From Firmicutes bacterium UBA3936 (GTDB taxonomy: Bacteria; Bacillota; Dethiobacteria; Dethiobacterales; Dethiobacteraceae), in the NCBI GenBank assembly GCA_002385745.1, contig DGEC01000063.1, positions 1-39,958 on the forward strand: a DNA stretch of 39,958 nucleotides. The letters run 5' to 3'. Both the position numbers and the translations under genes were made by a program. Within the stretch, counting starts at the first letter, position 1; each line of letters begins with the position of its first letter. Shown here piece by piece: positions 1 through 7,611 of the stretch. Below the pieces are notes generated by a model. The model saw nothing but the letters and a program-made list of their open reading frames with translations, was not told the DNA's origin and did not search any database.

Positions 1-28
1 CTTTGTCTACAGTCTGGAGCGCTGCGCG

Positions 29-967
29 TTATTTATTATTTTCAGCCAGGCCTTTACTGATTCTTTCAATTTTCCTCAGGCGGTGGTTAACGCCTGACTT
101 GCCCAGCGGCGGCTGCAGCATCTCTCCCAGCTCGGCAAGGCTTGCTTCCGGATTCTGCAGGCGCAGGCGGGCAATATCACGCAGTGCAGGGTCAAGGGAA
201 TCCAGACCGCATTGTTCTTCAATCCGGCGGATTGCCTGAATCTGGCGGACAGAAGCTTTAACGGTTTTGCCCACATTTGCCGTCTCAAAATTAACAAGGC
301 GGTTGATATGATTGCGAATATCTTTTAAAATGCGAATGTTTTCGAACCCCAACAAAGCGGAATGAGCACCGCTGATATTGAGAAACTCAACAATCTGCTC
401 ACTGTCTTTGATATAAACCAGATATTTGTTTTTCCGGCTTTTTACCTTTGCCTGCAGCCCGAAGGTAGCGGCAACGGCGGCAAGATCATCGGCATGCTGC
501 TGGTAATCGGTGTAAATCTCAAGATGATAGGAACTCTCCGGGTTGGATATGGAGCCGGCAGCCAGGAAAGCCCCGCGGAGATAAGCGCGGCGGCAGCATT
601 TTTTTCTGTGCACCGCTTCCGGCAGTTCCCGGCACAGTACTCCGTCCTTCAGGAGCCCAAGCTGCCCCAGGACGTTAAAAATCCGTCCCGTGCGAGCAAT
701 ACGGATTAAATAAACATTATTTTTTTGAAGCCTCGATTTACGGCGCACAATAAGTTCGGAGTTAAGGCCAAATAACCGCTTAAAAAGCTTGAAAATGCGC
801 CTGGCAACCGCCGGGTTGGCTGTGATTACGTTTAAGGAAATATTTTTACCGGAGATATTGATACTGCCGCTGAAACGCAGAAAAGCGGTAAGTTCCGCCA
901 TCTGACAGCATTTCCTACCCTGTTTAAGTCGCGCCAGTTCATTCTTAACCTGCAGTGCATAAGTCAA
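29..967 (-). CDS. whiA: Sporulation/cell division regulator WhiA
   Basis: The product (312 residues from the start chosen here) matches the WhiA/YvcL family. An N-terminal half related to LAGLIDADG homing endonucleases contains the CCRRAYLRGAFLAAGS motif, and a C-terminal helix-turn-helix runs through LAELGEMLQPPLGKSGVNHR. In known organisms WhiA binds DNA and influences cell division and chromosome segregation or sporulation. I chose the TTG at 967: GAGGTG lies ten bases upstream, and the resulting MTYALQVKNELARL aligns with the family's usual MSF-x-x-E-VKNELAR opening. The longer reading to 991, also a TTG, has only weak pairing upstream. It is the last visible gene of rapZ-yvcK-whiA. Positions 1-28 downstream hold no recognisable feature, and any following gene lies outside the window. 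Confidence 0.95.
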   Translation of the reverse strand: MTYALQVKNELARLKQGRKCCQMAELTAFLRFSGSINISGKNISLNVITANPAVARRIFKLFKRLFGLNSELIVRRKSRLQKNNVYLIRIARTGRIFNVLGQLGLLKDGVLCRELPEAVHRKKCCRRAYLRGAFLAAGSISNPESSYHLEIYTDYQQHADDLAAVAATFGLQAKVKSRKNKYLVYIKDSEQIVEFLNISGAHSALLGFENIRILKDIRNHINRLVNFETANVGKTVKASVRQIQAIRRIEEQCGLDSLDPALRDIARLRLQNPEASLAELGEMLQPPLGKSGVNHRLRKIERISKGLAENNK

Positions 968-1012
968 AAGCTTTACACCTCGCTTAACCAAAGTTCCACT
1001 GATCTTTAAATC

Positions 1013-2065
1013 TTACAGGACTTGTTCCAGCACCGCGACGGCAAGTTTATCGGGGTCATGCCGGACAACGGCGTTAGGTGAAATGAAGTCTCCGGTTACT
1101 ACTCTGACAGAAGTCCTGTTTATCCGGTGCAAATCGGGCTCTACCGGGACAGCTCCTTCCTGAGCGTATTTATCCAGCAGACTGCCGGGAATATCAAGAT
1201 TGTCATTAATCAGAACGGTATCAAAAATTTCCACTCCGGTATGGTCGTAGATAGCCTCAAGGTGGTCTGCCGCCGTGTACCCGTCAGTTTCTCCCGGCTG
1301 TGTCATGACATTGCAAATGTAAACCCTGTGGGCGGCTGTATTTTCAAAGGCTTCTATCACACCGGGGACAAGAAGGTTGGGAAGCAAACTGGTAAAAAGG
1401 CTGCCCGGGCCTACAACAACCAGTTGAGCATTTAAAATGGCTTCCCTGGCTGCAGGATACACAGAAGAGGTCCCGGGCTCCAGATACAGGCGGTCAATTT
1501 TGCCGCCCGCCTTGGAGATGCTGCTCTCCCCGCGTATAATGCGCCCGTCAGACATTTTGGCAACCAATGTTAATTTATTCAAAGTCACCGGCAGTACCTG
1601 TCCCCTGACAGCCAGAACGCGGCTGGCGGCTAAAATAGCTTCCTCAAAACCGAATTCTTCTGTCAGGGCAGCCAGAAACAGGTTGCCAAGACTGTGACCT
1701 TGCAGTCCGTCTCCTGTTGTAAACCGGTGCTGAAAAACTTTTTCCAGCAGCGGCTCCGTATTGGCTAGGGCAACCAGGCAGTTGCGGATATCTCCGGGAG
1801 GAAGCATATTTAGATTCTCACGCAAACGGCCCGAACTGCCTCCGTCATCAGCCACATTAACGATGGCGGAAATATTGGCAGTATATTTTTTTAAACCCCT
1901 TAAAAGAGTGGAAAGCCCTGTCCCGCCTCCCAAAGCAGCCAGAACCGGACCGGCTTCAATGCTGTCCTTTTCTTCCGGGTACCAGGGGTCTTTTTGGCGC
2001 ATTTTCCGCAGATAAGGCTGCTTTTTTGCCTGGTTCAGGGAAAGAGATTCTATTTTTCGCATCAC
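1013..2065 (-). CDS. yvcK: Gluconeogenesis factor YvcK (CofD/UPF0052 family)
   Basis: A CofD-like nucleotide-binding protein of the YvcK family. The glycine-rich LGGGTGLSTLLRGLK near residues 45-60, followed by VADDGGSSGRLR, forms the phosphate-binding region, and PPGDIRNCLVALA and VVGPGSLFTSLLPNLL are further family blocks. YvcK binds UDP-sugars in Bacillus and is needed for growth and cell shape on gluconeogenic carbon sources. At 350 residues it is longer than the roughly 317-residue Bacillus protein because of an N-terminal extension of about 38 mostly charged residues before the first glycine motif. Initiation may be GTG at 2065 or ATG at 2062; GGGGAG lies upstream at a spacing that suits either. 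It sits 17 bases after rapZ and 45 bases before whiA. Confidence 0.95.
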   Translation of the reverse strand: MMRKIESLSLNQAKKQPYLRKMRQKDPWYPEEKDSIEAGPVLAALGGGTGLSTLLRGLKKYTANISAIVNVADDGGSSGRLRENLNMLPPGDIRNCLVALANTEPLLEKVFQHRFTTGDGLQGHSLGNLFLAALTEEFGFEEAILAASRVLAVRGQVLPVTLNKLTLVAKMSDGRIIRGESSISKAGGKIDRLYLEPGTSSVYPAAREAILNAQLVVVGPGSLFTSLLPNLLVPGVIEAFENTAAHRVYICNVMTQPGETDGYTAADHLEAIYDHTGVEIFDTVLINDNLDIPGSLLDKYAQEGAVPVEPDLHRINRTSVRVVTGDFISPNAVVRHDPDKLAVAVLEQVL

Positions 2066-2082
2066 GCTCGTATCTCCCCGTT

Positions 2083-2949
2083 TTATGTTTTAAATATATC
2101 TCTGTACTCTTTGATAACCTGGTAATTCTTGCCTTTGAGTTTCTTTTCCAGCTCATTGACAATGGACACGGAGCGGTGTCTGCCGCCGGTACAGCCAATG
2201 GCAACAACCAGCTGCGGTTTCCCTTCTTTAATATAAAGAGGAATAAGAAAAGTAACGAGGTCACAAAGTTTTTGAAAAAACTTGTAGGTAATACTGCTTT
2301 TCCAGACGTAGTTTTTCACTTCTTCCTCATTGCCTGTCAAGGGGCGCAGGTGCTCAATATAGTGGGGATTGGGCAAAAAACGCACATCAAAAACAAGGTC
2401 GGCATCAAGGGGAATACCGTATTTGAACCCAAAGGCTACCAGTGTTATTAGTATATTCTCCTGACTGCTGCCCGGTGCATAAAGGGTGGTGATCTCCTCC
2501 TTCAGCTGCTTGGGAGTAAGAGATGAAGTATCTATCAGTTTGTCGGCACGGGCCCTGATTTTTGCCAGCAGTTTTCTTTCTTCTTTTATGCCCTCAACAA
2601 TACTGCCCATGGAAGCCAGTGGATGGCGGCGTCTTGTTTCTTTAAAGCGGCGAATTAAGACTTCATCATCGGCCTCTAAAAAGAGTATTTCATAATCAAA
2701 CCCGGCTCTCTCCAGTTGTTCCAGCGCTTCCATAAGACTGGAGAAAAAGGCACCGCCCCGGATATCGGAAACAAGGGCAATCCTGCTGACTTTGCCCTCT
2801 GACTGTGCCGCCAGTTCGGCAAATTTGGAGATCAGCATCGGTGGCAGGTTATCAATGCAAAAATACCCCAGATCCTCAAAGCTGTGAACCGCCTGGCTTT
2901 TGCCGGCACCGGACAGTCCGGTAATAATTACGAAGCGGATACCTTCCAT
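2083..2949 (-). CDS. rapZ: RNase adapter / nucleotide-binding protein RapZ
   Basis: A P-loop protein of the RapZ/YvcJ family, 288 residues from the start chosen. The Walker A motif GLSGAGKSQA is near residues 10-19, DNLPP follows, and the conserved C-terminal block IGCTGGRHRSVSIVNEL is complete. In E. coli RapZ binds the GlmZ RNA and controls glucosamine-6-phosphate synthase; in Firmicutes the homologue binds and hydrolyses nucleotides and has been linked to competence. The ATG at 2949 is preferred over the upstream ATG at 2967, because the latter lies inside the ribosome binding site (GGAGGGGTG). It is followed by yvcK in the order seen in most Firmicutes and is probably co-transcribed with it. 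Confidence 0.95.
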   Translation of the reverse strand: MEGIRFVIITGLSGAGKSQAVHSFEDLGYFCIDNLPPMLISKFAELAAQSEGKVSRIALVSDIRGGAFFSSLMEALEQLERAGFDYEILFLEADDEVLIRRFKETRRRHPLASMGSIVEGIKEERKLLAKIRARADKLIDTSSLTPKQLKEEITTLYAPGSSQENILITLVAFGFKYGIPLDADLVFDVRFLPNPHYIEHLRPLTGNEEEVKNYVWKSSITYKFFQKLCDLVTFLIPLYIKEGKPQLVVAIGCTGGRHRSVSIVNELEKKLKGKNYQVIKEYRDIFKT

Positions 2950-3017
2950 CTGATTCACCCCTCCCATCGCAAAGGCTGCAATAGAGAAGCTTCTCCCTCG
3001 GCATTCAATCTCCTGCT

Positions 3018-3758
3018 TTACAGCCGGTTAGGCCGTAAATTGACAACCCTTTCCGGTGGCACCTGCAGCCTTTCTATCAGCCTGCAGGCTTCCTGAAAGT
3101 CGCCGACTCTCTCCGGTGTGTGGGCATCACTGTTGACAACAAAATTAACCCCGGCAGGCAGGGCTGTTTTGATAAAACCGTCCAGCTCTTTGCCGTAGGA
3201 ACTGTTTATTTCAAACAATGTGCCACGGCGCGCACAAACGGCGGCCAGCTCCGCAGTGTCAATATCAACCTGCTGTCCGGGGTGCGTAATGGCATAAACG
3301 GGATAACGCTGCACAGCCAGGCAAATTGCCCTGGTATTCAATGCCCGCAGCAGTTTCGGCCGCAGGCCGCAACCGCCGGCCATCATATTTCCGGCCCCCA
3401 AAAGCAGGGCCTTCGCATTGCGGGGCTTAACCAGTTTGTGAAAGCCGACAAGCAGGATATCCAGTTCCGGCAGGATTTGGAGCGGTACGTCTATGGTCCC
3501 GTCAGTATCAATGATATTGGCCTCGATGCCAAAAAGTATTTTTATCTGCAGGTACTTCTTCCGCAGCCGCACAATCTCCCTTTGCATCTTCCGCAGGGCG
3601 GGAAGACCGCGCACTCCGATAAAAAAATGCCCCGGACCGTGATCTGCAATCCCGACCGCTTCCAAACCGCGCTTTAGCGCAGCCTCTACATTTTCCTCAA
3701 TACTGCCTCTGCCGTGGCTGTATGTCGTGTGAGTATGATAGTCGGCATATACCTGCAT
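3018..3758 (-). CDS. PHP-domain phosphoesterase (YcdX/histidinol-phosphatase-like)
   Basis: A 246-residue PHP-superfamily metal-dependent phosphoesterase. Visible metal-ligand motifs are DYHTHT near residues 6-11, GIADHGPGH near 37-45, FGIEANI near 77-83 and VNSDAHTPERVG near 208-219. The family includes histidinol phosphatases and YcdX-type phosphoesterases; the substrate cannot be read from sequence. There is no polymerase domain. The ATG at 3758 is preceded by GGGGGTG at a rather long spacing of about 12 bases. It lies directly upstream of rapZ-yvcK-whiA, a position common in Peptococcaceae-type genomes, so a role in carbon or cell-wall metabolism with those genes is possible, but that is inference from context. 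Confidence 0.85.
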   Translation of the reverse strand: MQVYADYHTHTTYSHGRGSIEENVEAALKRGLEAVGIADHGPGHFFIGVRGLPALRKMQREIVRLRKKYLQIKILFGIEANIIDTDGTIDVPLQILPELDILLVGFHKLVKPRNAKALLLGAGNMMAGGCGLRPKLLRALNTRAICLAVQRYPVYAITHPGQQVDIDTAELAAVCARRGTLFEINSSYGKELDGFIKTALPAGVNFVVNSDAHTPERVGDFQEACRLIERLQVPPERVVNLRPNRL

Positions 3759-3838
3759 CTAAAAGCAACACCCCCTGCCGTCAAAACCGCAGGCAGCATT
3801 AAAATGTAATATTTTTATTTTCCCCTCCTGAGTTCAAG

Positions 3839-4849
3839 TTAATAAATAACATGATGATCAACGGCCTTCAAATTAACACAGCCTGTCATCAGCATACCGT
3901 GGCAAAGCTGCTCGGTCATGGTCTCTATAATTTTCCTAACTCCCATGCTGCCCCCGCCAAAGGCTCCCCAGATTGCCGGACGGCCTATAAGCACCGCGTC
4001 GGCGCCCAAGGCCAGCATTTTTAAAACATCGATGCCGCTGCGGATGCCTCCGTCGGCTATAACGGTTATTTCACCCTTAACCCGTTCCACTATCTCCGGC
4101 AGCACTTCGGCTACGCCGGGAGTACAGTCAAGGACGCGTCCGCCGTGGTTGGAAACGACAACGGCAGCGACACCCATCTCAACAGCCATCTCGGCCTCCT
4201 GCACCGTCATAATACCCTTCAGGATAAAAGGAAGTGAAGTCATCCCGATCAGTTCACGCAGCTGGTAATAGCTTTTCGGCCCTACCGGCTGTCCCTTCAA
4301 GGCCATGGTTACCAGTCCGGCTCCGTCGATGTCAATACCGACGGCATAGGCGCCGTTTTCCTCCGCCAGGCGGATAAATTCCTTGATTTTTTCCATGCTG
4401 CGCGGTTTAATGATGGCCGCGCCGCCGCCATGTTTTTTCAGGGCGGCAAGTCCCGCTGCATATATATCTGCTTCAGCACCGTCCCCTGTAAAGGCACAGG
4501 ACCCGGCAAGCTGAGCCCCTTTAACCAGGCAGGAGGCCAGTTCAGCCTCGGAAAGGGCGCCTCCCATGTTATAAGAAGCTCCGGTGAGCGGGGCAACAAA
4601 AACAGGCGTCTGAAAAGAGCGCCCAAAGAGTTTGATGGACGTATCCGGCTTTTCCACCTGATGAATAGTTCTTAGATTGACGTAATACATGTCCAGGGCG
4701 CTCACATTGTTCTGAAAAGCCCGCCCCGACAAAATACCGCCCATGCCCGGTACTTCCCCGGCACAAGCCCTGCCGTCGCACCGCCGGCACACGCGGCAGA
4801 ATCCCTGCAGTTTCTCCCTTGCCCTCTGCCGAATTTCCTCCATTTTCAT
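3839..4849 (-). CDS. FMN-dependent alpha-hydroxy-acid oxidase/dehydrogenase family protein
   Basis: A TIM-barrel flavoprotein of the glycolate oxidase/lactate dehydrogenase family, 336 residues. Visible motifs are FILKGI (the flavin-contacting Lys near residue 211), VVSNHGGRVLD with the catalytic-base His near 235 and substrate-binding Arg near 238, and IADGGIRSG plus LIGRPAIWG in the FMN phosphate site. The N-terminus is odd: four cysteines at residues 18, 21, 24 and 29 in a CX2CX2CX4C pattern, with few of the usual N-terminal substrate-contact motifs. In an apparent anaerobe it more likely donates electrons to a carrier than to oxygen, which is inference. The ATG overlaps the stop of the HAD gene by four bases, so the two are translationally coupled. 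The substrate is unknown, and a type 2 isopentenyl-diphosphate isomerase-like role is a less likely alternative. Confidence 0.8.
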   Translation of the reverse strand: MKMEEIRQRAREKLQGFCRVCRRCDGRACAGEVPGMGGILSGRAFQNNVSALDMYYVNLRTIHQVEKPDTSIKLFGRSFQTPVFVAPLTGASYNMGGALSEAELASCLVKGAQLAGSCAFTGDGAEADIYAAGLAALKKHGGGAAIIKPRSMEKIKEFIRLAEENGAYAVGIDIDGAGLVTMALKGQPVGPKSYYQLRELIGMTSLPFILKGIMTVQEAEMAVEMGVAAVVVSNHGGRVLDCTPGVAEVLPEIVERVKGEITVIADGGIRSGIDVLKMLALGADAVLIGRPAIWGAFGGGSMGVRKIIETMTEQLCHGMLMTGCVNLKAVDHHVIY

Positions 4850-5664
4850 TCACATGTTTCCTCCTTATGCTTTGCCAGGTAGTCATTTATAAAAACGGCA
4901 ACACCGTTATTCAGATTGCTTTCCGTAACAATTGAAGCCGCTTCTTTTATTTCCTGGCGGGCATTGGCTACAGCCACACCGATACCGGCATATTGCAGCA
5001 TGTCCAGGTCATTGTAGCTGTCACCTATTGCCGCTACCTGTTCCCGCGGTATACGGTGCATTTCTGCAAGAAACTGCAAAGCCCGGCCTTTCGTAGCGCT
5101 TCTGTCGGTAATCTCCAGGAAATCCGGCTTGGAAAGATTGATTGCCAAACTGCTGCCAAATCTTTGCAGAAGAGAATCACGCAGTTTTAGCAATGTTCCC
5201 TCACGATTAATGATAGTAATTTTTGTCGGAGATTCCCTCAAAAAAGTGCTGATTCTGCCGACCGTCTCAACATCAACACCGGCAATGCTCTGATAGTAGC
5301 GGGAAAACTCGTTCTCCTCGGCTACATACAACCGGTCGTTAATATAGACGTTAATGTGCAGCCCCTTTTCCTCCGCAATGGCCGCCGCTTCCCTGGCCAG
5401 GTCCAGGGGGACCGGAATATGAAGCAATGTCTCCCTGCTGTCCGCCGTGCGAATTAAGGCGCCGTGGTAAGTAATCAGCGGCAGGTCTATCTGAAGCTGC
5501 CGGGCATAGGGCAGTGCCGAGCAAAACATCCTGCCAGTGGCCAAAGTAACAAGTATTCCTTCTTTGGCTGCCCTTTGGATTGCAGCACGGTTTACATCTG
5601 AAATCCGGGAGTTTTCATCAAGCAGGGTGTCGTCAAGATCTAAAGCCAGCAGCTTAATGTTCAT
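4846..5664 (-). CDS. Cof-type HAD-IIB family phosphatase
   Basis: A 272-residue haloacid dehalogenase phosphatase of the Cof (IIB) subfamily. HAD motif I is LDLDDTLLDE near the N-terminus, motif II is TLATGR, motif III has the Lys in the SATKGRALQFL segment, and motif IV is GDSYNDLDML. The cap lies between motifs II and III. Relatives dephosphorylate sugar phosphates, FMN or pyridoxal phosphate, and the substrate here is not predictable. I chose the ATG at 5664, which follows AAAGAGGTG, instead of an upstream ATG at 5724 that would add 20 residues unlike the family and overlap the end of uvrC. It is coupled to the oxidase gene by an ATGA overlap. Confidence 0.9.
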   Translation of the reverse strand: MNIKLLALDLDDTLLDENSRISDVNRAAIQRAAKEGILVTLATGRMFCSALPYARQLQIDLPLITYHGALIRTADSRETLLHIPVPLDLAREAAAIAEEKGLHINVYINDRLYVAEENEFSRYYQSIAGVDVETVGRISTFLRESPTKITIINREGTLLKLRDSLLQRFGSSLAINLSKPDFLEITDRSATKGRALQFLAEMHRIPREQVAAIGDSYNDLDMLQYAGIGVAVANARQEIKEAASIVTESNLNNGVAVFINDYLAKHKEETCE

Positions 5665-5689
5665 TGGGACACCTCTTTCCGGTTTTACT

Positions 5690-5698
5690 ATCATACCA
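5690..5698 (-). promoter_or_regulatory. Possible extended -10 promoter for the HAD-oxidase pair
   Basis: On the minus strand the sequence TGGTATGAT (extended TGN plus a -10 of TATGAT) lies about 25 bases before the HAD start, in the 56-base gap after uvrC. There is no good -35. It could give the HAD and oxidase genes expression independent of the SOS-controlled uvr promoter. This is weak evidence from one motif. Confidence 0.3.
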
Positions 5699-5720
5699 CG
5701 AAAATCCTTGTTTTTCCAGT

Positions 5721-7604
5721 TCATGTCTCTTGTTTTGAGCTGCCGTTTTCCTGCAAATAATTATACAAATTAATGGCTGCCTGCCTGTTCATAGTCTCCA
5801 CCGCCGCCAATTCGTCTACAGAAGCCCGGCGCATGGCTTCAATACTGCCGAACGCCCTAAGTAGCGCTTTTCTGCGTTTGGCGCCGATACCCGGAACATC
5901 AAGCAAGACTGACCCCCGTGACGGTCTGGTGCGCTGCCTGCGCTGGCTTGTAAGGGCAAAGCGGTGCGCCTCATCACGTATGCGCTGCAGGAGCTGCAGA
6001 GCCGGAGAGGAACGGGGCAGGCGCAAAGGTTCGCTTGCCCCCGGCCGGTATATTAACTCCTCTTCTTCCGCCAGGGCTACAGCCATTACCGCAGCATCAT
6101 ACCCGTTTTCCTGCAGCGACTGCAGGGCGGCATTCAGCTGCCCCCGGCCGCCGTCAATAAGAATCAGATCGGGAACCAGCGAGAAGGGATCTTCGCTGTT
6201 TTCCGTCCCTTCCTGCTCCGTGGCCTTTTTTAAGCGGGCAAAGCGGCGGCCTACAACTTCTCTTATAGCCGCGTAATCATCAGGACGCTCAAGGCCGCGT
6301 ACCAGGAAACGGCGGTAGTCTTTCGGCTTGGGAAGGCCTTTTTCAAAAACAACCATGGCAGCCACTGTCCCCTCACCCTGAAAATGGGATATATCATATC
6401 CTTCCATCCGTAAAGGGGGAGAGACCAGGTGTAGTTCCGCCGCCAGTGCCTCAAGCGCCACAGCAGGATCGCGGGCTTCTTTTTCCCTGACTTCCTGCTC
6501 CAGGAATATTTGCGCGTTTTCCAGGGCAAGGCGCACCAGTTCCTTTTTTTCCCCGCGCTTGGGAACATGCAGCCTGACTTTTCTGCCGGCCCGCCGCTTC
6601 AGCCAGGCTGACAGCAGTTCCTTTTCGTCAATTTCTTCGGAAAGCAATATTTCCGGGGGGATGTCTGCGGATAAAAGATAATAACGGCGCAAAAAAGCTT
6701 TTAATAGTTCAGTTGAACTTTCGCCCGTCGGGTTTGTCAGTATAAAATGCTCACGCCCTGTCAGCCTGCCGTTGCGGACGGTAAACAGTTGCACGCAGCC
6801 CACATCCTCCCCTGCCGCCAGGGCAACAATATCACGATCTCCCCCAGTCGTAGCCACTATTTTTTGCTTTTCGATAATTGCCTGCACCGCCTGGTACTGG
6901 TCCCGCAAACGGGCGGCCTTTTCAAACTCAAGGTTTGCGGCTGCTTCTTCCATTCTGGCTGCCAGTTTTTGCAGCAGTTTTTCCTGCCTGCCTTCCAGGA
7001 AAAGCAGCACTTCATCAACTACGCGGCGGTATTCTTCGGCGCTGACAAGCCCCGCGCAGGGAGCCAGGCAACGCTTGATTTGATAATTTAAGCAGGGACG
7101 TTTGGACTTATCCGAATTGATGGCCCCGCGGCACATGCGCAGCATAAAGAGACGGTGGATGAGGCGGATTATCTCCCTGACCGCTCCCGCATTGGGATAG
7201 GGGCCGAAATAACGGGCACCGTCGTTCTGCACACGCCTGGCCACATGTATCCTGGGAAACCGCTCCTGTACCGTCACCCGCAGGTAAGGGTAATGCTTGT
7301 CGTCCCTGAGGTCAATATTGTAACGGGGACTGTGCTCCTTGATCAGGTTGCTTTCCAGAATCAGGGCTTCTACCTCATTATCTGTGACAGTGTAATCCAG
7401 GTCGGAAACTTTTTCCGCCAGGACCTTAACTTTTGGCGATACGGCAGCGCCCTCCTGAAAATAAGAACGGACCCGCTGTCGCAAGTCCACTGCCTTGCCA
7501 ATATAAAGGATGTTGCCGCCTTTATCCTTTAGCAGGTAAACACCGGGCCTTTTGGGTAGGTTTTTTAGTTTTTGCTGTAAGTTTTGCTTTTTGCCCTCAG
7601 TCAT
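5721..7604 (-). CDS. uvrC: Excinuclease ABC subunit C
   Basis: UvrC makes both incisions during nucleotide excision repair after recruitment by UvrB. The 627-residue protein has an N-terminal GIY-YIG nuclease domain (PGVYLLKDKGG then ILYIGKA, residues about 19-40), a cysteine cluster (CRGAINSDKSKRPC, then CLAPC), a UVR domain near residues 200-235 (LEFEKAARLRDQY) that contacts UvrB, an RNase H-like endonuclease domain (GYDISHFQG, LILIDGGRGQLNAA), and a C-terminal helix-hairpin-helix pair (LDVPGIGAKRRKALLRAFGS). Length and domain order are normal. The ATG at 7604 follows GTGAGGATG. The gene begins seven bases after the uvrA stop, completing a uvrB-uvrA-uvrC operon, so its expression is expected to follow the SOS box upstream of uvrB. 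Confidence 0.98.
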   Translation of the reverse strand: MTEGKKQNLQQKLKNLPKRPGVYLLKDKGGNILYIGKAVDLRQRVRSYFQEGAAVSPKVKVLAEKVSDLDYTVTDNEVEALILESNLIKEHSPRYNIDLRDDKHYPYLRVTVQERFPRIHVARRVQNDGARYFGPYPNAGAVREIIRLIHRLFMLRMCRGAINSDKSKRPCLNYQIKRCLAPCAGLVSAEEYRRVVDEVLLFLEGRQEKLLQKLAARMEEAAANLEFEKAARLRDQYQAVQAIIEKQKIVATTGGDRDIVALAAGEDVGCVQLFTVRNGRLTGREHFILTNPTGESSTELLKAFLRRYYLLSADIPPEILLSEEIDEKELLSAWLKRRAGRKVRLHVPKRGEKKELVRLALENAQIFLEQEVREKEARDPAVALEALAAELHLVSPPLRMEGYDISHFQGEGTVAAMVVFEKGLPKPKDYRRFLVRGLERPDDYAAIREVVGRRFARLKKATEQEGTENSEDPFSLVPDLILIDGGRGQLNAALQSLQENGYDAAVMAVALAEEEELIYRPGASEPLRLPRSSPALQLLQRIRDEAHRFALTSQRRQRTRPSRGSVLLDVPGIGAKRRKALLRAFGSIEAMRRASVDELAAVETMNRQAAINLYNYLQENGSSKQET

Positions 7605-7611
7605 GACATCC

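Noticed and set aside
2984..2995. 12-base palindrome GAGAAGCTTCTC upstream of rapZ
   Set aside because: A single short palindrome without a T-run, known operator match or partner copy; likely chance.
3775..3796. Short hairpin CTGCC/GGCAG upstream of the PHP gene, considered as a terminator of the oxidase gene
   Set aside because: Only five pairs, no T-run on the minus strand, and it lies next to the ribosome binding site of the PHP gene.
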